A stretch of 64,000 nucleotides of DNA from contig NZ_QBDX01000002.1 of the NCBI RefSeq assembly GCF_003129605.1, positions 409,501 to 473,500 of the forward strand, in the 5' to 3' direction. The notes beneath the pieces are model-generated. The model was not told the origin of the DNA. It ran no database searches and worked only from the letters and a program-made list of their open reading frames with translations. How positions within the stretch are numbered: position 1 is the stretch's first letter; every line of letters starts with the position of its first letter. Shown here piece by piece: positions 44,983 to 52,274 of the stretch. The translations under genes and the position numbers were made by a program. Origin of the DNA: Hyphobacterium indicum (GTDB lineage Bacteria; Pseudomonadota; Alphaproteobacteria; Caulobacterales; Maricaulaceae).

Positions 44983-45225
44983 CTACTTCAAGCCCCAGTA
45001 CCCTCTCGGCAATTCATCGACTGGCTTCATTACTCCTGAACGTCTCAGCTCATTTGCTGCCCAGCGCATGTCGTACTGCCATCTGAAAAATAGATCGCCT
45101 GAACTTTTTAATTCGCCCTCATGCCGCATCCATATTCGTTCAGCCACATCAATAAGTCGCGCCGAGCCACCCAAATCTCGCAACGCCTCAGCAACCCATT
45201 GTTTCAAATCATCTTTCGTCGCCAT
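44983..45225 (-). CDS. Small unknown protein coupled to kbl, possible winged-helix fold
   Basis: An 80-residue protein ([20 protein letters not shown]). ATG 45225 overlaps the kbl stop by 1 nt (TGATG), which supports translation. The layout is a helix, SARLIDVAERIWMRH, a long helix, then RWAANELRRSGVMKPV and a GYWGL end. This is reminiscent of small winged-helix units such as the Mrr N-terminal domain. The name is not assigned. The DNA from about 44900 to 45230 is visibly AT-richer than its surroundings, suggesting a different origin. Confidence 0.65.
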   Translation of the reverse strand: MATKDDLKQWVAEALRDLGGSARLIDVAERIWMRHEGELKSSGDLFFRWQYDMRWAANELRRSGVMKPVDELPRGYWGLK

Positions 45226-46427
45226 CAAATAACCCCCAACTCTTTGCCGACCTTCGTAAACGCCGCAATCGCCCGGTCGATCTGCTCCGACGTATGCGCC
45301 GCGCTCATCTGCGTGCGGATCCGCGCCTTGCCCTTGGGCACGACCGGATAGAAGAAGCCGATCACATAGACCCCCTCCTCCATCAGCCGGTTGGCCATTT
45401 TCTGGCTCAGCGCCGCATCGCCCAGCATCACCGGTATGATCGGGTGTTCGCCCGGCAGAAGGTCAAATCCGGCCGCGCTCATCCCGGTCCTGAACCGTTT
45501 GGCATTGTCAAAGAGCTGCGCCCGCAAATCATCGCCCTTGGCCACCATGTCCAGCGCCTTCAGCGAGGCACCGGCAATGGACGGCGCCAGTGAATTGGAG
45601 AACAGATAAGGCCGCGAGCGTTGACGCAGGAGGTCGATCACTTCCTTGCGCGCCGCGGTAAATCCGCCCATCGCCCCGCCCAGTGCCTTGCCCAGCGTGC
45701 CGGTGATGATGTCGACCCGGCCCATCACATCACAATGTTCCGGCGTGCCGCGTCCCTTGGCGCCCATGAAGCCGTGCGCATGGCAGTCATCGACCATGAC
45801 CAGCGCGCCATACCTGTCCGCGAGATCACAGATATCCTTCAGTTTGGCGATATAGCCGTCCATGGAAAACACGCCGTCCGTGACGATCAGCTTGTGGCGC
45901 GCACCGGCGGCCTCAGCCGCTTTCAGCTGCGCTTCCAGATCGTCCATGTCGGAATTGGCATAACGGAAGCGCTTCGCCTTGCAGAGCCGCACCCCGTCAA
46001 TGATGGAGGCATGGTTCAGCGCATCGGAAATGATCGCGTCTTCGGCTTCCAGCAGCGGTTCGAACACGCCGCCATTGGCATCAAAGGCCGCCGCATAGAG
46101 GATGGCATCCTCCTGGCCGGTGAAGTCCGCAATCGCCTTTTCCAGCTCGCGGTGCACCACCTGCGTGCCGCAGATGAAGCGCACCGACGCCACGCCGAAT
46201 CCGTATGTGTCGAGCGCGTCCTTGGCCGCTGCGATCAGCTCCGGGCGGTTGGCCAGACCCAGATAATTATTGGCGCAGAAATTGATGACATGGTCCGTCG
46301 TGCCATTGCGCTTCACATCGATTTCGGAAAATTGCTGCGAGGCGATCACCCGCTCGCGCTTGAACAGCCCCTCGGCCTCGATTTCATTCAGCGTTTCCTG
46401 AAGGTGCGCAAAGAAGGCGTCGGACAT
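45225..46427 (-). CDS. kbl: Glycine C-acetyltransferase (2-amino-3-ketobutyrate CoA ligase)
   Basis: PLP enzyme that splits 2-amino-3-ketobutyrate with CoA into glycine and acetyl-CoA, the step after Tdh. The start ATG 46427 has GGAG 6 nt upstream, giving 400 residues. Signatures are [34 protein letters not shown], the [15 protein letters not shown] segment and the PLP lysine in [14 protein letters not shown]. It belongs with tdh but is separated from it by three unrelated genes. The 185-nt stretch upstream shows no recognised site. Confidence 0.96.
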   Translation of the reverse strand: MSDAFFAHLQETLNEIEAEGLFKRERVIASQQFSEIDVKRNGTTDHVINFCANNYLGLANRPELIAAAKDALDTYGFGVASVRFICGTQVVHRELEKAIADFTGQEDAILYAAAFDANGGVFEPLLEAEDAIISDALNHASIIDGVRLCKAKRFRYANSDMDDLEAQLKAAEAAGARHKLIVTDGVFSMDGYIAKLKDICDLADRYGALVMVDDCHAHGFMGAKGRGTPEHCDVMGRVDIITGTLGKALGGAMGGFTAARKEVIDLLRQRSRPYLFSNSLAPSIAGASLKALDMVAKGDDLRAQLFDNAKRFRTGMSAAGFDLLPGEHPIIPVMLGDAALSQKMANRLMEEGVYVIGFFYPVVPKGKARIRTQMSAAHTSEQIDRAIAAFTKVGKELGVI

Positions 46428-46612
46428 GTCGGTCTCCATCTGGGTCTGCGCCAGACATAGCCGCAGGGCCGGTCCGGTTCAATCGTGCAGACACGCCGCA
46501 AACGCACCCGGATTCTGCCGGTTTTCCTTGGCAGTCCCGGTAAACTGGTTTTAGCTGCACACAGTATTTCGCCGGGAGGGATCAGGGCGCGTTATCCGCC
46601 TTGAATAATTGA

Positions 46613-48424
46613 ATGGGCATGAAGCCAACGGATACCAGCGATCCGGAATATTTCCACAAAGTCGTCGATTGCCAGCATGCCTGCCCGGCCCATACGCCGG
46701 TGCCGGACTATATCCGGCTGATCGCGCAGGGCCGCTATACCGACGCCTATATGATGAACCGCCGGTCGAATGTCTTTCCGGGCATTCTGGGCCGCGTTTG
46801 CGACCGTCCCTGCGAACCGGCCTGCCGCCGCACCCGCGTCGAGGACGAGCCGGTGGCCATCTGCCGCCTGAAACGCGTCGCCGCGGATCACCGCGACGAG
46901 GTCAAACACCTCATGCCGGAGGTAATGCCCCCCAATGGCAAGAAAATCGCCCTGATCGGCGCCGGTCCGGCCTCGCTCACGGTCGCCAATGACCTCGCGC
47001 CACTGGGCTATGACTGCACCATCTTCGAAGCGCTGGAAAAGCCCGGCGGGCTGATGATCTCCAACATCCCCTCTTTCCGCCTGCCGGAGAAGGTTCTGGA
47101 CGACGAGATCGGCTACATCCTCGACATGGGCGTCAAGCTGAAGACCGGACATCGCATCGACTCGATGAAAGCCATGCTGGAGGAAGGCTATGACGCCGTC
47201 TTCGTCGGGTCCGGCGCGCCCAAGGGCAAGGATCTGGACCTGCCCGGCCGCGAGGACGCCGCAGACAATATCCATATCGGCATTGAATGGCTGGAATCGG
47301 TCGCCTTCGATCATATCGAGGAGATCGGAAAGAAAGTCCTGATCATCGGCGTCGGCAATACCGCCATGGATTGCTGCCGAACCTCGCTGCGCCTCGGCGC
47401 GGACAGTGTGAAGGTCATGGCGCGCAAGCCGCGGCAATTCTTCAAGGCTTCACCCTGGGAGCTGAAAGACGCCGAGCACGAGAATATCGAGATCATCGTC
47501 AATCATTCGCCAAAGGCCTTCGTCACCGAAAACGGCAAGCTGACCGGGATGACGTTCGAGGTCATGGAGTATGATGTCGACGAGCGCGGCAAGATCACCG
47601 GCACGCGCAAGACCGGCGAAGTCACCCTGCCGTGCGATGATGTCATTCTGGCGATCGGTCAGGACAATGCCTTCCCCTGGATCGAGCGCGATATCGGCAT
47701 GGAATTCGACAAGTGGGAAACCCCGGTTGTCGACAAGACCACGTTTGAATCCACCCGCAAGGGCGTCTTCTTCGGCGGCGATGCGGCTTTTGGTCCTTTG
47801 AACATCATCTGGGCCGTCGAGCATGGCCATCAGGCGGCGATTTCAATCCACAAGCATTGCATGGGCGAAGACGTGAATGACCGCCTGCCGCGCGGGGTCA
47901 ATCTGGAAACCGCCAAGATGGGGCCGAATGAATGGTCCTATTCCAATGATTATGATCCCGATGCCCGCAGCGACATGCCGGAAGTCGATCTCGCCGAGCG
48001 TTTCAAGGAGCTCGATATCGAGGTCGAGCTCGGCTTCACGCCCGAGCAGATCAAGACCGAGGTCGAACGCTGCCTCAATTGCGATCTGCAGACCGTCTTT
48101 TCCGCCCCGGCCTGTACGGAATGTGATGCCTGTATCGATATCTGCCCGGTCAACTGCCTGACTATCACGGCAAATGGCGACGAGGCCGATCTGCGCACCC
48201 GCCTGTCCGCCCCGGCGAACAACACCGATCAGGCGCTCTATGTCTCCGAAGGTCTGCCCAACACCGCCCGGGTCATGGTCAAGGATGAAGACCTCTGCCT
48301 GCATTGCGGCCTGTGCGCCGAGCGCTGCCCGACAGCCGCCTGGGATATGCAGAAATCCACCATCTTCCTGCCGCATGCCGATGACGAGCTTGCCGCAAGT
48401 GTCAGCCGGAGAGCGGCCGAATGA
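46613..48424 (+). CDS. GltD-like NAD(P)/FAD oxidoreductase with C-terminal ferredoxin domain
   Basis: Electron-transfer subunit of 603 residues. The N-terminal cysteine-rich domain (VDCQHACPAHTPV; CDRPCEPACRR) binds an Fe-S cluster as in GltD and NfnB. The FAD fold starts at KKIALIGAGPASLTVAND (about 109) and the NAD(P) fold at KKVLIIGVGNTAMDCCRTS (about 242). The C-terminus holds two 4Fe-4S motifs, ACTECDACIDICPVNC and CLHCGLCAERCPTAAW. It overlaps the KorA-like gene by 4 nt. It probably links the 2-oxoacid oxidoreductase to NAD(P). The start follows an in-frame stop at once, and no clear Shine-Dalgarno sequence is present. Confidence 0.9.
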   Translation: MGMKPTDTSDPEYFHKVVDCQHACPAHTPVPDYIRLIAQGRYTDAYMMNRRSNVFPGILGRVCDRPCEPACRRTRVEDEPVAICRLKRVAADHRDEVKHLMPEVMPPNGKKIALIGAGPASLTVANDLAPLGYDCTIFEALEKPGGLMISNIPSFRLPEKVLDDEIGYILDMGVKLKTGHRIDSMKAMLEEGYDAVFVGSGAPKGKDLDLPGREDAADNIHIGIEWLESVAFDHIEEIGKKVLIIGVGNTAMDCCRTSLRLGADSVKVMARKPRQFFKASPWELKDAEHENIEIIVNHSPKAFVTENGKLTGMTFEVMEYDVDERGKITGTRKTGEVTLPCDDVILAIGQDNAFPWIERDIGMEFDKWETPVVDKTTFESTRKGVFFGGDAAFGPLNIIWAVEHGHQAAISIHKHCMGEDVNDRLPRGVNLETAKMGPNEWSYSNDYDPDARSDMPEVDLAERFKELDIEVELGFTPEQIKTEVERCLNCDLQTVFSAPACTECDACIDICPVNCLTITANGDEADLRTRLSAPANNTDQALYVSEGLPNTARVMVKDEDLCLHCGLCAERCPTAAWDMQKSTIFLPHADDELAASVSRRAAE

Positions 48425-50256
48425 ACGTCCAGACTCAAACCCGTTCCGCCGGTTCAACGGCGGTGAAGATCAATGATTTTGTCATCAAGATCGGCAATGT
48501 GAACGGCACCGGATCGGCCAGCGCCAACGGCCTGTTGATGAAGTCCATCTTCCGCATGGGCGTGCCGGTGGTCGGCAAGAATATGTTCCCGTCAAACATC
48601 CAGGGCCTGCCCACCTGGTATGAGATCCGCGTCTCGAAGGATGGCTGGACGGCACGGTCCGGGGATGTCGACCTGATGGTCGCCATGAATCTGGAAAGCT
48701 ATGAGCAGGACCTCAAGGCCGTCTCGCCCGGCGGGGCCTTGCTGTATGACTCCACATGGCCGCGCCCGAAACTGCATGGCCGCGAGGACATCACTGTCAT
48801 CGGTGTGCCGCTGGCAAAGATGACGAACAGCGAATTTGCCAATGCGCGCACCCGCGTGCTGATGAAGAATATGGCCTATGTCGGTGCCGTGGCGGCCCTG
48901 ACCGGCATTGATATGGCCGTCATCCAGTCACTGGTGGAAGACACGTTCAAGGCCAAGCCCAAGCTGATCGAGCCCAATATGAATGCGCTCATGCTCGGCC
49001 ATGATTATATCACGCAGAATTACGAGGCCCTGCCCCTGCGGGTGGAGCCGATGGACGAGACAAAGGACTGCATCCTGATCGAGGGCAATGACGCGGCCGC
49101 GTTGGGCTGTGTCTATGCCGGCGCGACATTCGGTGCCTGGTATCCGATCACACCCTCCACCTCGCTGATGGACGGATTTAAGAACCACTGCCAGAAGCTG
49201 CGGGTCGATCCGGAATCCGGCAAGAATAATTACTGCATCATCCAGGCCGAGGACGAGCTGTCCGCCATCGGCATGGTGATCGGGGCCAACTGGAATGGCG
49301 CCCGATCCTTCACGCCAACCTCGGGGCCCGGCATCTCTCTGATGAGCGAATTCATCGGCTTTGCCTATTATGCCGAAGTGCCCGCCGTCATCTTCGACAT
49401 CCAGCGCGTCGGCCCGTCGACCGGCATGCCGACACGGACCCAGCAGGGCGACATCCTGCTCGCCGCCTATGCCAGCCATGGCGACACCAAGCATATCGTG
49501 CTTTTCCCGGCCGACCCGAAGGAATGTTTCGAATTGTCCGTGGATGCTTTTGACGCCGCCGAACGCTATCAGACCCCGGTCTTCGTGCTCTCCGATCTCG
49601 ATATCGGCATGAATGAGTGGATGGTGCCGCGCTTTGAATGGGATGACAGCCGTCAGCCCGATCGCGGCAAGGTCCTGCATGCCGATGACCTTGAGAAGAT
49701 CGAGAAATTCTACCGCTATTTCGACCATGATGGCGATGGAATTCCCTATCGCACCATTCCCGGCGAACACCCGAAAGGGGCCTATTTCACGCGCGGTTCC
49801 GGCCATAACAAATTTGGCGGATACACAGAAGATTCAGCTGCTTATCAGGAAGTTCTCGACCGGATTCTGCAGAAATGGAAGAAGGCCGCCGACCATCTGC
49901 CCGGCCCGGTGATCCAGAAGGCGGCAGAACCGACACGGCGGGCCATCCTCACCGTAGGCGGTTGCGATGCGGCGGTGCGTGAAGCCATTGCCCGCATGGC
50001 GCTCGAGGGGCTGCATTTCAATTATCTGCGCGTGAAAGCCTTCCCCTTCCATTCCGGTATCGAAGCCTTCATCGCCGAACACGACACGGTTTTCGTCGTT
50101 GAACAGAATCGCGACGGGCAGCTGCGCCAGCTCCTTATCAACGAGACCGCAGCCGAGAAGAAACAGCTCGTTTCCATTCTCGATTATTCCGGCATGCCGG
50201 CCGATACCGGCCTGATTGCCCGTATGATTACCAGCCATTGCCAGGCGGAGGGCTAG
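48421..50256 (+). CDS. korA: 2-oxoacid:acceptor oxidoreductase, fused gamma-alpha subunit (KorA-like)
   Basis: A 611-residue subunit. The gamma domain (about 15-200) begins FVIKIGNVNGTGSASANGLL. The pyrimidine-binding alpha domain begins near residue 215 (GNDAAALGCVYAGATFGAWY) with the CoA/substrate-loop threonine in PITPSTSLMDGF, and SGPGISLMSEFIGFAYYAEV. The transketolase-C-like part is at the end. This gamma-alpha order is that of 2-oxoglutarate/2-oxoacid:ferredoxin oxidoreductases. Between the ferredoxin-reductase subunit and korB in one operon. The substrate (2-oxoglutarate or a branched 2-oxoacid) is inferred. Confidence 0.9.
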   Translation: MNVQTQTRSAGSTAVKINDFVIKIGNVNGTGSASANGLLMKSIFRMGVPVVGKNMFPSNIQGLPTWYEIRVSKDGWTARSGDVDLMVAMNLESYEQDLKAVSPGGALLYDSTWPRPKLHGREDITVIGVPLAKMTNSEFANARTRVLMKNMAYVGAVAALTGIDMAVIQSLVEDTFKAKPKLIEPNMNALMLGHDYITQNYEALPLRVEPMDETKDCILIEGNDAAALGCVYAGATFGAWYPITPSTSLMDGFKNHCQKLRVDPESGKNNYCIIQAEDELSAIGMVIGANWNGARSFTPTSGPGISLMSEFIGFAYYAEVPAVIFDIQRVGPSTGMPTRTQQGDILLAAYASHGDTKHIVLFPADPKECFELSVDAFDAAERYQTPVFVLSDLDIGMNEWMVPRFEWDDSRQPDRGKVLHADDLEKIEKFYRYFDHDGDGIPYRTIPGEHPKGAYFTRGSGHNKFGGYTEDSAAYQEVLDRILQKWKKAADHLPGPVIQKAAEPTRRAILTVGGCDAAVREAIARMALEGLHFNYLRVKAFPFHSGIEAFIAEHDTVFVVEQNRDGQLRQLLINETAAEKKQLVSILDYSGMPADTGLIARMITSHCQAEG

Positions 50257-50259
50257 ACC

Positions 50260-51309
50260 ATGACCTCGATCAAGAAGCCGCTCGTCGACAAGCATCTGCG
50301 CAAGAACCGGCACGGGCTGACCCAGCGTGATTATGAAGGGGTCGCCTCGACCCTTTGCGCCGGCTGCGGGCATGATTCCATCACAGCCGCTTTCGTGCGC
50401 GCCTTCCACGAGCTCGACCTGGAACCGCACCGCGCCGCCAAGGTCTCGGGTATTGGCTGTTCCTCCAAGACCACCGCCTATTTCCTCGGCCAGTCCAGCG
50501 GCATCAATACCGTGCATGGACGCATGCCCTCGGTGGCGACCGGGGCCGCAGCGGTGAATCCGGACCTGCATTATATCGGCGTCTCGGGCGACGGGGATTC
50601 CCTCTCCATCGGGCTGGGCCAGTTTGCGCACGCCATCCGCCGCAATCTCAACATGCTCTATGTGATCGAGAACAACGGCGTCTATGGCCTCACAAAGGGG
50701 CAGTTCTCGGCCTCGGCCGATATCGGCACTCGCGCCAAATATGGCGAAGTCAATGAACAGACCCCGATAGATCCGGTGCGCCTCGCCCTCACCCTCGGGG
50801 CCACTTTCGTGGCGCGCAGCTTTTCCGGCGACAAGGAACAGCTTGTGCCGCTGATCAAGGCTGGCCTCATGCATCGCGGTTTTGCCGTCATCGACGTGGT
50901 CAGCCCCTGCGTCACCTTCAACGATCATGCCGGCTCGACCAAATCCTACGCCCACACCTACAAATACTATCACCCGGTCATCCACGCCGATTTCGTGCCG
51001 GAGGAAAAGGAAATCACTGCGGATTATGCCGACGGCGAAGCCATCACCATCCCCATGCACAATGGCGGCGATGTGATCCTGCGCAAGACCGACACCAGCC
51101 ATGATCCGCGCGACCGCGATGCGGCCTTCGACCTCCTGAAAAATCTCGAAGGCTCCGAAATCCCGACCGGCCTCATCTATATCGATGAAAGCCGTCCGGA
51201 GATGGGCGAGATGAATCATCTGCCGGACACGCCGCTCAACGCGATCAATCATTCAAAGCTCTGCCCGGGTTCGGCGACGCTCAAGCAGCTGATGGACGGG
51301 TATGCATAA
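50260..51309 (+). CDS. korB: 2-oxoacid:acceptor oxidoreductase beta subunit (KorB-like)
   Basis: TPP- and 4Fe-4S-binding subunit, 349 residues. The thiamine motif runs from GVSGDGDSLSIGLGQF to VIENNGVYGLTKG. Cluster ligands are in LCAGCGHDS, SGIGCSSKT and VVSPCVTFNDH. It starts 3 nt after korA. Reaction with partners: oxidative decarboxylation of a 2-oxoacid to acyl-CoA with electrons passed to the GltD-like subunit, or the reverse. A weak hairpin (GTCATC/GATGAC, 51355-51371) after the stop lacks a T tract. Confidence 0.92.
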   Translation: MTSIKKPLVDKHLRKNRHGLTQRDYEGVASTLCAGCGHDSITAAFVRAFHELDLEPHRAAKVSGIGCSSKTTAYFLGQSSGINTVHGRMPSVATGAAAVNPDLHYIGVSGDGDSLSIGLGQFAHAIRRNLNMLYVIENNGVYGLTKGQFSASADIGTRAKYGEVNEQTPIDPVRLALTLGATFVARSFSGDKEQLVPLIKAGLMHRGFAVIDVVSPCVTFNDHAGSTKSYAHTYKYYHPVIHADFVPEEKEITADYADGEAITIPMHNGGDVILRKTDTSHDPRDRDAAFDLLKNLEGSEIPTGLIYIDESRPEMGEMNHLPDTPLNAINHSKLCPGSATLKQLMDGYA

Positions 51310-51397
51310 GCCGCTCGATTTGAGCCACCTCAGCATGAAATAAGCAACACACCCGTCATCACCCGGATGACCTCAGTCATTTCATCCTGATTTTAAT

Positions 51398-51547
51398 CGT
51401 CATTCCTGCGAAGGCAGGAACCCAGTTGAATCTGTTCAACCGGCACGCCCCGCGCCAACCAGCCGCCGGCATCCACGCTGCGCAGATTGCGGGCATGGAT
51501 ATCGCGACCGTCCGTCGCTCTGGGTCCCTGCTTTCGGAGGGATGACG
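51398..51547. repeat. 150-bp inverted-repeat element
   Basis: The left arm 51398-51425 (CGTCATTCCTGCGAAGGCAG at its start) and the right arm 51520-51547 are inverted copies that match at 24 of 28 positions. The 94 bp between holds no gene. The GTCATTCCTGCGAAGGCAGG type of sequence is, from memory, a common dispersed intergenic repeat in alphaproteobacteria. Confidence 0.8.
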
Positions 51548-51589
51548 GTGTTTTTGGCCGCAACTTATCCCCGCCCGCTCATCTCCCCC

Positions 51590-51595
51590 TATAAT
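51590..51595 (+). promoter_or_regulatory. TATAAT -10 box before the structured-RNA candidate
   Basis: A perfect TATAAT at 51590-51595, unusual in this GC-rich DNA, would place a transcription start at about 51601-51603. No good -35 hexamer at 16-18 nt spacing is seen, only CTTATCC further off, so recognition may need other contacts. Confidence 0.5.
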
Positions 51596-51601
51596 GCGCC
51601 G

Positions 51602-51990
51602 CACCTCATCCTGTGAGAGGCGGTCTGCAGGTCGTCTGTATATCGGGGGATGAGGGGAATGCCTCGAGTGAGCCGGACTAACGATCCGGTTCATGAAAGA
51701 GCGGCTGCGGGTGCGACGCGTCCTGAAAGGGAAGCGGGCGGACATCGCCTTGCAGGATTGAAGGGTGGAAAGGTCCATCGTCAGGCCCTCCTGGCTTGGC
51801 CAACGAAACGGTGGAAACCGGTTGCCCGGTTGGGGAAAGCCCATGCAATCCGGCGGGTAGGACGAAATACCGGTGTGCCTGAAAGACGGTCCGGCAGTTG
51901 TAAGACATTCCGCGCGGGAGGCCTGGCAGGCCACCCACATACACATCCATAGACGGCTTGCGAGTTCCTCCCGCGCCCTCTCTCATCCTC
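51602..51990 (+). ncRNA. Candidate structured non-coding RNA, unassigned
   Basis: A GC-rich intergenic segment with no convincing ORF but dense pairing. A 12-bp closing helix joins 51646-51657 and 51979-51990. Next to it is a perfect 10-bp helix 51912-51921/51967-51976. Internal hairpins are 51668-51694 (9-10 bp, loop CTAACGA), 51737-51749, 51764-51779 (loop AAGG) and 51831-51843. All non-canonical pairs in these helices are G.U on the plus strand (they would be C.A on the other), and TATAAT lies upstream on the plus strand. RNase P, tmRNA, SRP RNA and cobalamin riboswitch signatures were looked for and not found. ORF fragments across it resemble spurious proteins that I recall from other alphaproteobacterial genomes; this is unverified. 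Confidence 0.55.
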
Positions 51991-52066
51991 AAAGCCTCGC
52001 GGCGCTGACCGGCGGGGATGTTCGGCATGGCAGATGCGGATCCGGTGTCCTCCCCACATTCCCTCC

Positions 52067-52167
52067 CACCTCATCCTGAGGTGCTCGCGACAGCGAGCCT
52101 CGAAGGAGCATTCAAGCCTGCTGCGTGGTTCGAGGCTTCTCTGCGAGAAGCGCCTCACCATGAGGTG
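52067..52167. repeat. Cruciform-forming intergenic repeat
   Basis: CACCTCA-TCC-TGAGGTG (52067-52083) and GCTCGC-GACA-GCGAGC (52083-52098) are followed by CCTCGAAGGA. The mirror-image right half (GTTCGAGGCTTCTCTGCGAG to CACCATGAGGTG) ends at 52167. The whole 101 bp is an imperfect inverted repeat of the dispersed CCTCATCCTGAGG kind known in alphaproteobacteria. Confidence 0.8.
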
Positions 52168-52179
52168 AGTTTGTGTTTT

Positions 52180-52201
52180 CCTCCCCCGTTTACGGGGGAG
52201 G
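52180..52201. repeat. Second copy of the CCTCCCCCGT palindrome
   Basis: CCTCCCCCGT, TT, ACGGGGGAGG: the same 22-nt palindrome as at 40632-40653 except for the two central bases. It lies about 70 nt downstream of the hutU stop and could also act as a transcription barrier. The interval 51310-52274 contains no protein gene that I can support. Confidence 0.8.
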
Positions 52202-52274
52202 TGGTTCGAACGCAGTGAGAAACGGAGGGGGCGGGATGACACGCGCCCTTCGCCCCCTCACCCTCGAAACCGGA

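Noticed and set aside
49834-51252. 472-codon minus-strand frame
   Set aside because: Antisense to the end of korA and all of korB. The TPP and Fe-S motifs establish the plus strand.
51646-51990. Identification of the structured element as RNase P RNA, tmRNA or a cobalamin riboswitch
   Set aside because: No GAGGAAAGUCC core, no tRNA-like GGTTCGANTCC arm or tag reading frame, and no box with GCCACTG. Size alone is not enough.
51650-52028. ORFs of 100-116 codons on both strands in the 51.6-52.0 kb interval
   Set aside because: They cross the predicted RNA helices, lack ribosome sites and have Arg/Gly/Pro/Ser-rich sequence. The region is better explained as a structured RNA.
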